NCBI GenBank assembly: GCA_023423975.1
Contig: JAFAEO010000073.1
Span: forward strand, 310,001 to 374,000
Direction: 5' to 3'
Length of the DNA: 64,000 nucleotides
Source: Pseudomonadota bacterium
GTDB lineage: Bacteria > Pseudomonadota > Gammaproteobacteria > Burkholderiales > Burkholderiaceae_B
Positions 1 to 9,155 of this stretch are shown here, one piece after another. Position 1 is the stretch's first letter; the number at the start of each line of letters is the position of its first letter. Under the pieces are notes generated by a model that was given only the letters and a program-made list of their open reading frames with translations, had not been told where the DNA came from and did not search any database. The position numbers and the translations under genes were made by a program.

Positions 1-1206
1 GAGTTGCCCGCCAGCGACGTCATTGCCTATTCCATTGATGACATCAGCACAACAGAGATTGACGACGCGCTGTCGGCGAAGCATATTGAAGGCGATCTGT
101 ACCGGATTGGCGTGCATATTGCCGCCCCCGCGCTGGTGGTCACGCGTGATTCGGATCTGGACAAGCTGGCGCGCAGCCGCATGTCCACGCTCTACATGCC
201 CGGCGATAAAATTCCCATGCAAAGCGATACGCTGATCAGCATGTTCTCGCTGGATGCCGGCAAGCAGGTGCCTGCTCTGTCCCTGTACGTCACAGCCAAT
301 GTCGCCACAGGCGAAATCCAGGAAACCGTCACGCGTGCCGAAACCATCACGATTTGCGAAAATCTGCGTATCGACGATTTGGTAGCACAGGTAACCCGCG
401 AAGCGCTCGAGGACCAGACCGCCCCCCTGCCCTACGCCGAGTTATTCCGGCCGCTCTGGAAACTGGGACAGCACCTGAAGGCAGCACGCGAACAGATGCG
501 CGGCAAACCGGAAAACAACAACCGTACGGAATACACGTTCCGCCTGCACGGGCCTGCCGATGATCCCGATTCGGTCATTGAACTTATCCCGCGACAGCGC
601 AATGCACCGCTAGATCAAATCGTTGCCGAATATATGATCCTGGCCAACACGCAATGGGGTGGGTATCTGAACGAACACGGCCTGCCCGGCATATATCGCT
701 CCCAGCAAATGGGGCGGGCGCGCATGTCCACTCATCCATTGCCACACGAATCTATCGGCGTTCCCCAGTATGCCTGGACCACGTCGCCGCTGCGGCGCTA
801 TGTCGATCTGGTGAACCAGCGCCAAATTCTTGCCGCAGCCGAACACGGCGTTTCTGCACGTCTGGTAGCACCGTTCAAACCGAAAGACGCCGATCTGTAC
901 GCCATCGTCGGCGCCTTCGACTCCCAGTACATGCTCTGGCACGAATTCCAGAGTCGGCTGGAGCGCTACTGGTGTCTGCGCTGGCTGACCCAGCAATCAC
1001 GTACCCGGTTGCACGGCAGTTTCATCCGCGACAACCTGGTTCGTCTCGAAGAAATCCCGCTGGTTATCGAAGTAAACGGGGTGCCCGAACTCGAACGCAA
1101 TGATCGTATTGTCATTAATGTACGCGGCACCGATGAACTGTTGCTGCACATTGACGCCGAATATGCCGGGCTCGCCCAACCAGACGAAGAGACCACTGCA
1201 TCATGA
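1..1206 (+). CDS. RNB-family exoribonuclease (RNase II/R type), 5' end missing
   Basis: This is the C-terminal roughly 400 residues of a hydrolytic 3'-5' exoribonuclease of the RNB family; the N-terminal part lies left of the window. The catalytic signature SIDDISTTEIDDALS near the start of the visible part carries the clustered aspartates that bind the catalytic Mg ions. A later SPLRRYVDLVNQRQ segment is the conserved RNB region around the active-site arginine. The frame is open from base 1, so no start codon should be placed here. It overlaps aroE by four bases, suggesting translational coupling. RNase II and RNase R cannot be told apart without the missing N-terminal RNA-binding domains. 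Confidence 0.9.
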   Translation, partial: ELPASDVIAYSIDDISTTEIDDALSAKHIEGDLYRIGVHIAAPALVVTRDSDLDKLARSRMSTLYMPGDKIPMQSDTLISMFSLDAGKQVPALSLYVTANVATGEIQETVTRAETITICENLRIDDLVAQVTREALEDQTAPLPYAELFRPLWKLGQHLKAAREQMRGKPENNNRTEYTFRLHGPADDPDSVIELIPRQRNAPLDQIVAEYMILANTQWGGYLNEHGLPGIYRSQQMGRARMSTHPLPHESIGVPQYAWTTSPLRRYVDLVNQRQILAAAEHGVSARLVAPFKPKDADLYAIVGAFDSQYMLWHEFQSRLERYWCLRWLTQQSRTRLHGSFIRDNLVRLEEIPLVIEVNGVPELERNDRIVINVRGTDELLLHIDAEYAGLAQPDEETTAS

Positions 1207-2051
1207 AGACGCCACGCAAATTCGCCGTTCTTGGCAACCCGATCAAACACAGCCTGTCGCCGCGCTTGCACGCTCTGTTTGCCCAGCAGACGGGCCTGCA
1301 GATCGAGTACAGCAAGCAATGTGTAGAACCGGCGCATTTTCGCGACCACGTCAAGCAGTTCTTTGCCGCCGGCGGCTGCGGCCTGAACATTACCTTACCC
1401 TTCAAGGAGCAAGCCTGCGCACTGGCCGATCCTCGCATATCCGATCGCGCCAGGGCTGCCGGTTCAGCCAACACCCTGTGGCAGGAAAACGGCGAAATAC
1501 ACGCCTGCAACACCGATGGCGTCGGGCTGGTCAATGACATGCTGCGCCAGCACATCACACTGCACGACAGCCGCATTCTATTGATCGGCGCCGGCGGAGC
1601 AACGCGCGGCGTCATGCCTGCGTTGTTGCAGGCCGGATGCGCACATCTGCACATTGTGAACCGTACCGAAGACAAAGCCCATGTGCTGGCCGCGCAGGCT
1701 GCGGCGCTCTCGGGCCCGCAAGTACAGGTAACGGCCTCGGCATTTTCCGCGCTGCAGGGCACCTGGGACATCATCGTGAACGCCACTTCCAGCAGTCTGT
1801 CGGGCCAGACACTGCCCCTGCCCGACAACCTGTTTCACACCGACAGCGTGGCCTACGATATGCTCTATACCGCAGACGGCGACACGCCATTTCTGCAGCA
1901 GGCGCGCAACGGCGGCACCCGCCATACCTCAGACGGCCTGGGCATGCTGGTCTACCAGGGAGCTGAGAGCTTTCGCATCTGGAACCAGATTGAGCCCGAC
2001 GCGGCGCCGGTTCTCACAGCGCTGCGCATGGAACTGACGGGGTCGGTCTGA
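1203..2051 (+). CDS. aroE: Shikimate dehydrogenase (NADP)
   Basis: Reduces 3-dehydroshikimate to shikimate with NADPH in the aromatic amino-acid pathway; cytosolic. The protein has 282 residues, the usual family length. The substrate site NPIKHSLSPRLH lies near residues 12-23 and the catalytic lysine is in NITLPFKEQ (Lys68). The Rossmann loop GAGGATRG is near residue 128, followed by NRT, which reads the NADP phosphate. It starts inside the stop of the upstream ribonuclease gene and its stop overlaps the mtgA start by one base, so the three genes look co-transcribed. Confidence 0.97.
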   Translation: MKTPRKFAVLGNPIKHSLSPRLHALFAQQTGLQIEYSKQCVEPAHFRDHVKQFFAAGGCGLNITLPFKEQACALADPRISDRARAAGSANTLWQENGEIHACNTDGVGLVNDMLRQHITLHDSRILLIGAGGATRGVMPALLQAGCAHLHIVNRTEDKAHVLAAQAAALSGPQVQVTASAFSALQGTWDIIVNATSSSLSGQTLPLPDNLFHTDSVAYDMLYTADGDTPFLQQARNGGTRHTSDGLGMLVYQGAESFRIWNQIEPDAAPVLTALRMELTGSV

Positions 2052-2824
2052 TGCTCGAAGCAGTCGGACGCATCGCCAGCGGGGTTGCTATCGGCATCGC
2101 CGAACGCGTGCGCACGCAATCGATCGCACGCTCCATGTTCGACCTTGTTGCCCTGCTGATCGCGGTCATTCTGCTGTATCAGATCTATCTGTTTGCCTGG
2201 GTGCTCTGGTACAGTGTCTTCAATCCCGGCGGCAGTGCGTACATGCGCGAACAGGCAGACCGTCTGGCAGCCCTGGACCCGCCAGTGAGCATTCAATATG
2301 AATGGACACCTTACGAGGCCATCAGTCCTGCCTTGAAAAAGGCAGTCATTGCCGCTGAGGACGCCCGCTTTACCGAGCACGGTGGCGTGGAATGGGAGGC
2401 CATCCGCAAGGCCTGGCGCTATAACGAACGCCAGGAAGACGCTGGCCGCAATCGCCGTCGCGGAGGCTCCACGCTTACGCAGCAACTTGCCAAGAACCTG
2501 TTTCTATCGGCCGATCGCACCTATATTCGCAAGGGCCAGGAACTGGTCATTGCCTATATGATAGAAGCAGTCATGTCCAAGCGGCGAATTCTGGAACTGT
2601 ATCTGAATGTTGTGGAATACGGCAACGGCGTCTTCGGCGCCCAGGCTGCCGCCCGCCACTATTTCAACGTGGATGCCGCGCGCCTGTCCACGTATCAGGC
2701 GGCGCGTCTGGCCGCCATTCTGCCAAATCCAAGAGTTTATGGAAAGAACATGCAATCGCGCTATGTGCAATCGCGCGGCCGTACAATTTCGGCCCGCATG
2801 CGCAGCGCAGTGCTGCCGGAATAA
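2051..2824 (+). CDS. mtgA: Monofunctional peptidoglycan glycosyltransferase
   Basis: Polymerises lipid II into glycan strands at the inner membrane. The protein has 257 residues: one N-terminal membrane anchor at about residues 29-52, then a GT51 domain. The catalytic signature AAEDARFTEHGG places the active-site glutamate at Glu103. The second GT51 motif GGSTLTQQLAKNLFL follows, then EAVMSKRRILELYLNVVEYG. No transpeptidase domain is present, which separates it from class A penicillin-binding proteins. It follows aroE directly (TGATG junction). Confidence 0.97.
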   Translation: MLEAVGRIASGVAIGIAERVRTQSIARSMFDLVALLIAVILLYQIYLFAWVLWYSVFNPGGSAYMREQADRLAALDPPVSIQYEWTPYEAISPALKKAVIAAEDARFTEHGGVEWEAIRKAWRYNERQEDAGRNRRRGGSTLTQQLAKNLFLSADRTYIRKGQELVIAYMIEAVMSKRRILELYLNVVEYGNGVFGAQAAARHYFNVDAARLSTYQAARLAAILPNPRVYGKNMQSRYVQSRGRTISARMRSAVLPE

Positions 2825-3127
2825 GTCTTGGCCGCGGTTGTTCGTCGGTCGACGTCGCACACATGCAATGATGGTGTCTCCCGTTACCAACCGGTTACTT
2901 TATCGCGCGACAATCGACGCTAAAATGCAGGAGAACAACATCAGGGATACAACCGACAACGCAAACGGGAGTGCCTGGTCAACTGCATTTGCACGGTCTG
3001 CAAGAAGGTTCGCAAATTTGTCAGCGATAAGCTGTTATGCTGGAACAGGCCTGCAAACAACAGTAAAATCAACGCTTCTGAGGCCAGTCGCAACACTGCT
3101 GCGTCTGACCGGACACTAATAATACAC
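2825..3127. other. Intergenic gap between mtgA and lptG
   Basis: 303 bases without a convincing gene. A plus-strand frame runs through it from inside mtgA but has no family features and no ribosome-binding site, so I treat it as chance. There is no obvious intrinsic terminator and no clear promoter. The gap is notable because lptF, the usual upstream partner of lptG, would be expected here. Confidence 0.6.
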
Positions 3128-4303
3128 ATGCGCACAGCAAGAAAATACCTAGGAACAGAAATCTACCGCTCCACCGTGGCTGTACTGGTGGCGCTCGTGG
3201 GCCTGTTCACCTTTTTCGCCCTGATAGACGAACTGGACAGCATCAGCGATAAGTTTCCGCTGCTCTCGCTGTTGTATTTACAGGTATTGCAATTGCCAAC
3301 GCGTCTGTATGATCTGTTGCCCATCGGCCTGCTGATCGGATCGGTACTGGCGCTGGCCAGCCTGGCACAGCGCAACGAACTGGTGATACTGCGCGTATCA
3401 GGCGTCAGCAGCATTTCCCTGCTGCTTATGCTCTGGACTATTACCATTCCGCTCATGCTGGGCGCATTCGTCCTGTCGGAATTTGTTACGCCGCGCGCCG
3501 AACTGATGACCAGCGAAGCCAGCCTGAAGTATCTGGGCAAAGCCAGCGGCGGACAGATGAACTCGGGCCACTGGTTCCGTGAGCCTGATGAAGAGGGCAA
3601 TATCCGTACCATCAACATTGCACGACTACGTGACCAGGGCAGTGTCGAGGACATCCGCATCATTACCTATAATGCGAACGAAAGCCGGTTTATTTCTCTT
3701 GATCACGCAAAAACGGGGCATTTCAGCCAGAACACCCTCACCCTGACCGATGTGGTGCACATTACCAGCCTGATCGATGCCAAATCCGCCCTGGCTGATC
3801 CCAATAAACCGGTTGCCGATGTGGCCAAGCGCTCGGTATTGCCAACACTGGAACTTAAAACCACGCTGACTCCTAATCGCCTGCTTGCCGGTCAGATGCA
3901 ACCAGATCGTATGTCGACAATTTCGCTGCTTGATTACATTTCATACCTGGAAGAGAACAAGCTGCAAACCAACCGTCAGGTTGTCGCGCTGTGGCGCAAA
4001 CTGAGCTATCCATTCACGCTGCTGGTCATGATAACTATTGCCGCACCTATCGGATTCATGCAAACCCGCAAGGGCGGTGTAGGCGGCAAGGTGTTTCTGG
4101 GTATTTTACTGGGCGTTGCATTCTACATGATCAACCAGCTCGCTCTGAATGTAGGTATGTTGAAGAATCTGCCGCCGTGGTTTACCGCGCTCATGCCCAA
4201 CACGATAGCGATGCTGATCGCCATGCTTGCCTTGTACTTCATGGAAGCCAGGCGGACCCCGCGTATGCAGCGTGCACCACTTTCAGGGAAGGCTGTAACG
4301 TAA
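3128..4303 (+). CDS. lptG: LPS export ABC transporter permease LptG
   Basis: One of two membrane subunits of the LptB2FG transporter that extracts lipopolysaccharide from the inner membrane and pushes it onto the Lpt bridge. The protein has 391 residues: a block of hydrophobic helices (about 15-120), a periplasmic beta-jellyroll region (about 130-280), and a second helix block to about 375. The LAQRNELVILRVSGVS segment is the typical cytoplasmic coupling region. It resembles LptG more than LptF in its N-terminal RKYLGTEIYRST and C-terminal ALYFMEARR. No lptF is adjacent. The stop codon overlaps the apaH start. Confidence 0.92.
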   Translation: MRTARKYLGTEIYRSTVAVLVALVGLFTFFALIDELDSISDKFPLLSLLYLQVLQLPTRLYDLLPIGLLIGSVLALASLAQRNELVILRVSGVSSISLLLMLWTITIPLMLGAFVLSEFVTPRAELMTSEASLKYLGKASGGQMNSGHWFREPDEEGNIRTINIARLRDQGSVEDIRIITYNANESRFISLDHAKTGHFSQNTLTLTDVVHITSLIDAKSALADPNKPVADVAKRSVLPTLELKTTLTPNRLLAGQMQPDRMSTISLLDYISYLEENKLQTNRQVVALWRKLSYPFTLLVMITIAAPIGFMQTRKGGVGGKVFLGILLGVAFYMINQLALNVGMLKNLPPWFTALMPNTIAMLIAMLALYFMEARRTPRMQRAPLSGKAVT

Positions 4304-5118
4304 TGAATATCTGGGCTGTAGGAGATTTACAGGGGTGTTGTGGTGCGCTGGACGAATTGCTCGAGCATCCATTGATTCAGGAAGACCCCGACTGCCGATT
4401 CTGGTTTGCCGGCGATCTGATCAATCGCGGGCCGCAGTCGTTGCGTACCTTAAAGCGTATTATCAAACTGGGTGATCGCGCCGTCAGCATTCTGGGCAAC
4501 CACGATCTGCACATGCTGGCCGTTCATGCCGGCATACGCAATGAGAATAAATCAGACACCTTCGACGCGATCCTCAAGGACAAGCATGTCGATGAATTGA
4601 TCGACTGGCTGCGACACCGTCCGCTGGCCCATTATGAGGCAGGACATTTGATGGTGCATGCCGGCGTCATGGCCAAATGGGATCTGGACAAGACTCTGGC
4701 GCTGGCCGAAGAGGCGCATCAGGCGCTGATCAGCGACAAGTGGAAAAAAAACCTGCAGAAAATGTATGGCAATGAGCCCGTTCAGTGGAAGGACAAGCTA
4801 TCGGGTGCAAAACGGCTGCGAGTGATTATCAACGCTTTTACCCGCATGCGGCTGTGCACAATGCAAGGTGAAATGGATTTCGCATCCAAGGATGCACCCG
4901 ATGGCCATCCGGGCCTGGTACCCTGGTTTGACGTACCTGATCGGAAAACGGCAGACATCCCCATTATCTTCGGCCATTGGTCAACACTGGGCTTGCTGAT
5001 TCGCAAGAATCTGCTGGCCCTGGATACCGGCTGCGTATGGGGTGGAAAACTGACTGCGTTGCGCCTGAGCGATCGCAAGCTTATCCAGATCGACTGCAAA
5101 CAACACGGCAAGCAATAA
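4303..5118 (+). CDS. apaH: Symmetrical bis(5'-nucleosyl)-tetraphosphatase
   Basis: Hydrolyses Ap4A to two ADP; also known in other bacteria to remove Np4 RNA caps. The protein has 271 residues. Metallophosphoesterase motifs are in order: GDLQGC at the N-terminus, GDLINRGPQS, and GNHDLHML, with later histidines in HAGV and GHWSTLG completing the dimetal site. The frame is open further upstream inside lptG, but the family start MNIWAVGDLQGC at the TAATG junction with lptG is clearly correct. Confidence 0.95.
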   Translation: MNIWAVGDLQGCCGALDELLEHPLIQEDPDCRFWFAGDLINRGPQSLRTLKRIIKLGDRAVSILGNHDLHMLAVHAGIRNENKSDTFDAILKDKHVDELIDWLRHRPLAHYEAGHLMVHAGVMAKWDLDKTLALAEEAHQALISDKWKKNLQKMYGNEPVQWKDKLSGAKRLRVIINAFTRMRLCTMQGEMDFASKDAPDGHPGLVPWFDVPDRKTADIPIIFGHWSTLGLLIRKNLLALDTGCVWGGKLTALRLSDRKLIQIDCKQHGKQ

Positions 5119-5208
5119 ACCACCACGCAAACCGCAAGTGCAACGGCTCAGCCGGAACCGGCAGGGCCGGGCCATACCCGCCGCGCCAGAACCCGTAGGT
5201 AGGCGCAT

Positions 5209-5970
5209 TCAGCCCTGAACCACCCTGGCCCGAATGGCGTCCCGAACTTGTGCGGCCAACTCGGCGCGGCCCAGTTCCGATGGCTGGCCATTTTGCGTAA
5301 CCGCTGGCAGGCAATAGACTTCGACGCAGACATGGCTGGCACTGAGCAGAACCCAGATATTGCCGATCAGCGTCTGATCACCGATAAAAGCCATTTTCCC
5401 GCTGCGCTGACCTTCATACCAGAACACCAAAGCGACCGGTTGAATCGCCACCTGGGCTCGCATGGCGGGCTCAAACAGACTGGTGCTAAATGGCTTGACG
5501 TCCAGACCATCTGAAGTCGTGCCTTCGGGAAACAAGCCGACGCAGATATTGCGCTCGAACAGCCGCTTCATACTCTCACTGACACGACTGATGGCCTGAC
5601 GCTGTCCTCTTTCGATAAACACCGTACCTACCCTGGCCACCAGCCAGCCGATCACCGGCCATCGGCGAATTTCCTGTTTGGCGATAAACGACGTAGCCCG
5701 CCAGCTGTTCAGGATGAAAATATCAATCCACGACACATGATTGGCAACCCACAAGACCGGCCCACTCTTGATCGGTGTGCCATGGCGCACCACCTTGACA
5801 CCGCAAACCAGCATCAGACAGCACGACCAGGCTTTGGTCACGGCATCTTGCACCGGCCGATTCATGAATGGCAATGCGATGGCGGCCGTCAGCAGGCCCG
5901 AGAGTAACAGCAGAATCAGAAAGATCGCCCTGACAACAAACCGTAAATACGCGATCACACAGACTCCCAC
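5209..5970 (-). CDS. 1-acyl-sn-glycerol-3-phosphate acyltransferase (PlsC family)
   Basis: Lysophospholipid acyltransferase of 253 residues, expected to transfer an acyl chain to lysophosphatidate at the inner membrane. There is an N-terminal membrane helix (about 10-36). The catalytic NHVSWID block (NHx4D) is at residues 77-83, and the glycerol-phosphate-binding FPEGTTSDG follows near residue 145. It overlaps the end of the dihydroorotase-like gene by 16 bases and is the last gene of the minus-strand pyr cluster. It could be the main PlsC or a paralogue (such as an ornithine-lipid OlsA); sequence alone does not decide. Confidence 0.88.
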   Translation of the reverse strand: MGVCVIAYLRFVVRAIFLILLLLSGLLTAAIALPFMNRPVQDAVTKAWSCCLMLVCGVKVVRHGTPIKSGPVLWVANHVSWIDIFILNSWRATSFIAKQEIRRWPVIGWLVARVGTVFIERGQRQAISRVSESMKRLFERNICVGLFPEGTTSDGLDVKPFSTSLFEPAMRAQVAIQPVALVFWYEGQRSGKMAFIGDQTLIGNIWVLLSASHVCVEVYCLPAVTQNGQPSELGRAELAAQVRDAIRARVVQG

Positions 5971-7247
5971 ACGCTGCGACCACTGACCAGGGTCATGACA
6001 ATCTTGCCTGGCAGTTCGTAACCAACAAAGGGCGTATGCGCGCTTTGGCTAAGCAGTGTGTCGCGCCCGACTGTCCAGGCGGCGTCGGCATCCGCAATTG
6101 CAATATCGGCCGGCGCGCCGACAGAAAGCGTACCGCAGCCTGGCAACGATGGCGCGCCCGCCTTCAGAATAGCGGCAGGTCCGGTGGTAATGAGTCCCAG
6201 CGCCTGCACCAGCGACAGCTTTTCTTCCTGCGCCCATTTGACCACCAGAGAGAACAGCAACTCCACGCCCGTTGCGCCGGGCTCGGCCTCGGCAAAGGGC
6301 ATCAGCTTGCCATCGTCGTCTACTGGCGTGTGATCAGAGCAGACGGCATCAATCGTTCCGTCGGCAAGCCCGGCGCGAATTGCGTCGCGATCACGCTGGC
6401 CGCGCAAAGGCGGATCCAGTCGATAATTGCTGTCGAAAAAACCAATATCCAGGTCTGTCAGATGTAGATGGTTGAGCGATACATCGCAGGTGACCGGCAG
6501 GCCCTGCGCCTTGGCCTGGCGCACCAGCGCAATCCCGGCCGCGCTGGACAGGCGGCAGATATGCAGGCGCGTACCTGTCACTTTTTGCAATTCGAACAGG
6601 GTATGCAGCGCAATGGTTTCTGCCTGCTCCGGCACGCCGACCAGCCCCAGGCGCGAGGCAAAGGGGCCGCTGGCCGCCACGCCCTTGGACAGCGAAGCCT
6701 CTAGCGGTGTGAGCCACAAGGTGTAGCCATACGTTTTCGCGTACTGCATGCTGCGCAGCAAAACGCCGGTATCGATCAGCGGCAATGTGGCCTGGGAAAA
6801 GGCAATGCAACCGGCTTCGGTCAGTTCGGCCATTTCGGTAATGATCTTGCCTTCAAGGCGAGTGGTCATTGCACCCAGGGGGTACAGGTTGGCCTGGTGC
6901 AACTGGCGGGCACGGTGTTTCAGCATTTCGACCAGACCGGGTTCATCCAGTGCCGGCTCGGTATCTGGCGGCAACACCAGGCTGGTCACCCCGCCTGCGA
7001 GCGCGGCCTGCATCTCCGACTCCAGCGTTGCCCGGTGTTCAAAACCGGGTTCGCGCAGACGAACCGCAAGGTCGATCAGGCCGGGAATGACCAGTTTGCC
7101 GGTGGCATCAATGGTGCGAGCAGATTCAAATCCGTCCGGTTCCTGGCCCATGCCAACAATGCGTCCGGCTGCGATATACAGATTACCGGTCTGGTCCGTA
7201 CCGGAAGCCGGGTCAAGCAGCCGGCCACCTTTAATTACTATTTTCAC
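5955..7247 (-). CDS. pyrC: Dihydroorotase-like protein lacking zinc ligands (PyrC')
   Basis: An amidohydrolase-fold protein of 430 residues in the type I dihydroorotase family. Catalytic members carry HxH in the motif DxHxHLREPG; here residues 59-68 read DLAVRLREPG, so Ala61 and Arg63 replace both histidines. The segment that normally holds DDG reads CIAFSQATLP. The HxxH-like region reads HICRLSS, and only the Asp of CSDHTP is kept. I infer a non-catalytic partner of aspartate carbamoyltransferase, as known for Pseudomonas PyrC'. It starts inside the pyrB stop (four-base overlap). A functional dihydroorotase should be encoded elsewhere. Confidence 0.9.
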   Translation of the reverse strand: MKIVIKGGRLLDPASGTDQTGNLYIAAGRIVGMGQEPDGFESARTIDATGKLVIPGLIDLAVRLREPGFEHRATLESEMQAALAGGVTSLVLPPDTEPALDEPGLVEMLKHRARQLHQANLYPLGAMTTRLEGKIITEMAELTEAGCIAFSQATLPLIDTGVLLRSMQYAKTYGYTLWLTPLEASLSKGVAASGPFASRLGLVGVPEQAETIALHTLFELQKVTGTRLHICRLSSAAGIALVRQAKAQGLPVTCDVSLNHLHLTDLDIGFFDSNYRLDPPLRGQRDRDAIRAGLADGTIDAVCSDHTPVDDDGKLMPFAEAEPGATGVELLFSLVVKWAQEEKLSLVQALGLITTGPAAILKAGAPSLPGCGTLSVGAPADIAIADADAAWTVGRDTLLSQSAHTPFVGYELPGKIVMTLVSGRSVWESV

Positions 7248-8197
7248 TGAGAAGCTCCAGCTACGATGCTCATGACTGCCATTCTTACAGCAATCCCGAA
7301 CGTTACCTGATTGAGAATAACCGCCTGTGGTCCGTCAGCGACGGCAGAATCAATTTCTACCCCGCGATTCATGGGGCCCGGGTGCATGACGATGGCATCC
7401 GGCTTGGCATAGGCCAGCTTTTCATGCGTCAGCCCATAATGCTTGAAGTATTCCTGTGAAGACGGCAGCAACGCACCCTTCATGCGCTCATTCTGCAAAC
7501 GCAGCACCATGACCACATCAACATCCCGCAGGCCTTCGCGCATATCGGTGAACACCTTGACGCCCATTTGCTCAAGCCCACCCGGCAGCAGCGTGAGCGG
7601 ACCGATGGCGCGCACTTCGGCTGCGCCCAGCGTGGTCAGTGCATGTATGTCGGATCGTGCGACCCGGGAATGCAGAATATCGCCCACAATGGCTACGGTC
7701 AGGCCGGAAAAATCCTTCTTGAAATGACGGATGGTGTACATGTCCAGCAGGCCTTGCGTGGGGTGCGCATGGCGCCCGTCACCGGCATTGATCACGTGGA
7801 TATGCGGTTCAACGTTGCGGGCAATAAGATAAGGGGCGCCGCTGGCTTCATGCCGCACGACAAAGATGTCGGCCTGCATGGCCGTCAGGTTGCTGATGGT
7901 ATCGAGCAGCGATTCGCCTTTGGCAGTAGACGATACATTGATGTTCAGGTTGTAGACATCGGCCGAGAGCCGTTTGGCAGCTATTTCAAATGTGGTACGC
8001 GTGCGCGTGGAGTTTTCAAAAAACAGATTGAATACGCTTTTGCCGCGCAACAGCGGCACCTTCTTGATATCGCGTTCAGCCATGGGCACGAATGTCTGGG
8101 CCGTGTCCAGGATGTGGGTCAGAATGTCGCGCGGCAGACCCTCGGTGGACAGCAGATGGGTCAGCTCGCCATGCCGGTTCAATTGCGGATTAAACAT
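7244..8197 (-). CDS. pyrB: Aspartate carbamoyltransferase catalytic subunit
   Basis: Forms N-carbamoyl-L-aspartate from carbamoyl phosphate and aspartate, the first committed step of pyrimidine synthesis. The protein has 317 residues. The carbamoyl-phosphate signature FFENSTRTRTTFE is at about residues 59-71 and HPTQGLLDMYTI is the second conserved block. C-terminal HPGPMNRG binds aspartate. No pyrI regulatory subunit is adjacent; instead the gene is coupled to an inactive dihydroorotase-like gene, as in class A transcarbamoylases. It overlaps pyrR by eight bases. Confidence 0.97.
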   Translation of the reverse strand: MFNPQLNRHGELTHLLSTEGLPRDILTHILDTAQTFVPMAERDIKKVPLLRGKSVFNLFFENSTRTRTTFEIAAKRLSADVYNLNINVSSTAKGESLLDTISNLTAMQADIFVVRHEASGAPYLIARNVEPHIHVINAGDGRHAHPTQGLLDMYTIRHFKKDFSGLTVAIVGDILHSRVARSDIHALTTLGAAEVRAIGPLTLLPGGLEQMGVKVFTDMREGLRDVDVVMVLRLQNERMKGALLPSSQEYFKHYGLTHEKLAYAKPDAIVMHPGPMNRGVEIDSAVADGPQAVILNQVTFGIAVRMAVMSIVAGASQ

Positions 8198-8714
8198 GGC
8201 GGGGCTCCTCTTCCATGGTCAGGGTAAAACGGGAGTCATCATCAGCGGCCAAAACATAATTGCTGCCGCGCGGTAAAGGCAGCACGCCGCCGCAAATATC
8301 CGGTGCAATGGGCAACTCGCGCCCGCCCCGGTCGATCAGCACGCCAAGGCGAACAGAAGCCGGCCGGCCGTAATCGTACAGTTCATTGAGCGCCGCCCGG
8401 ATCGTGCGACCGGTAAAAAGGATATCGTCGATCAGAAAAATGTGCGCACCTTCGACCTCGAAGGGCACATGACTTGGCTGGGTTTGCGAATGCAGCCCGA
8501 TCCGGCTGAAGTCGTCGCGATGCAGGCTGGTATTGAGCGTGCCAGGCTGATTGGGCAGATTCAGATCGGCGCAGAGTCGGCGTGCCAGCCAGGCGCCCCC
8601 TGAATAAATACCCACTAGATATGTATTGGCCGGATCGGTGCCCTGGAGCTTTTCGCTCAGGGTGTTTTTCAGATGCGCGTAAAGTTCTTCGGCGCTGGGC
8701 AGGCTGCCTGTCAT
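8190..8714 (-). CDS. pyrR: PyrR-type phosphoribosyltransferase
   Basis: A 174-residue type I phosphoribosyltransferase. The PRPP-binding motif FLIDDILFTGRTIRAALNEL is clear at about residues 92-111. In Gram-positive bacteria PyrR is both a uracil phosphoribosyltransferase and an RNA-binding attenuator of pyr operons. I see no matching attenuator in the short gap upstream, so the RNA-binding role here is open. It is linked to pyrB and pyrC', a common proteobacterial arrangement. Confidence 0.92.
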   Translation of the reverse strand: MTGSLPSAEELYAHLKNTLSEKLQGTDPANTYLVGIYSGGAWLARRLCADLNLPNQPGTLNTSLHRDDFSRIGLHSQTQPSHVPFEVEGAHIFLIDDILFTGRTIRAALNELYDYGRPASVRLGVLIDRGGRELPIAPDICGGVLPLPRGSNYVLAADDDSRFTLTMEEEPRHV

Positions 8715-8759
8715 GTTTTTCCTATCCTGTTAGCAAAAGTGCCGTTATCAAAGATGCCG

Positions 8760-9155
8760 TTATTTTAAGCTATCCAGATAGCGTTGAAGAATAACTGCGG
8801 CTGCCACGGCATCATCTTCTTCGTTGTTGCCCAGAATTGCCTGCGCTTCCATGCTGGAACCGCGTTCGTCCACCAGCTCGACCTGCAAGCCGAAACGGCC
8901 GTGCAATTGGTTGGCAAAGCGTCGGGCAAATTTGGAAGCTGGCTGTTCGTCGCCGGCGCTGGTGAGCGGCAGGCCCACCACCACCCTTTCGGGTTGCCAT
9001 TCATGCAGCAACGCAGCAATACGGGCAAAGCGGCCATCGCGCGTGACCTCGCGGATAATACACAATGGTCGCGCCTGTCGCGTCAAGGTATTGCCCAGGG
9101 CCACGCCGGTTTTTTTCATGCCGGCATCAAACGCCAGCAGGGTTTCTTCAGGCAT
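8760..9155 (-). CDS. ruvX: Putative pre-16S rRNA nuclease / RuvX (YqgF)
   Basis: An RNase H-like fold protein of about 131 residues. It has the N-terminal LLAFDAGMKKTGVALGN motif with the first catalytic acid, VVGLPLTSAGDEQP in the middle, and VDERGSSMEAQAIL near the end. The E. coli homologue matures the 16S rRNA 5' end. The frame is open to an ATG at 9194, deep in yqgE. I favour the ATG at 9155 because the conserved fold begins immediately after it and it gives a short overlap with yqgE. The ATG at 9164 is also possible. Confidence 0.88.
   Translation of the reverse strand: MPEETLLAFDAGMKKTGVALGNTLTRQARPLCIIREVTRDGRFARIAALLHEWQPERVVVGLPLTSAGDEQPASKFARRFANQLHGRFGLQVELVDERGSSMEAQAILGNNEEDDAVAAAVILQRYLDSLK

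Noticed and set aside
2607..3119. 170-codon plus-strand frame from inside mtgA into the gap before lptG, considered as an lptF remnant
   Set aside because: No hydrophobic helices or LptF-like sequence; most of it is out of frame within mtgA.
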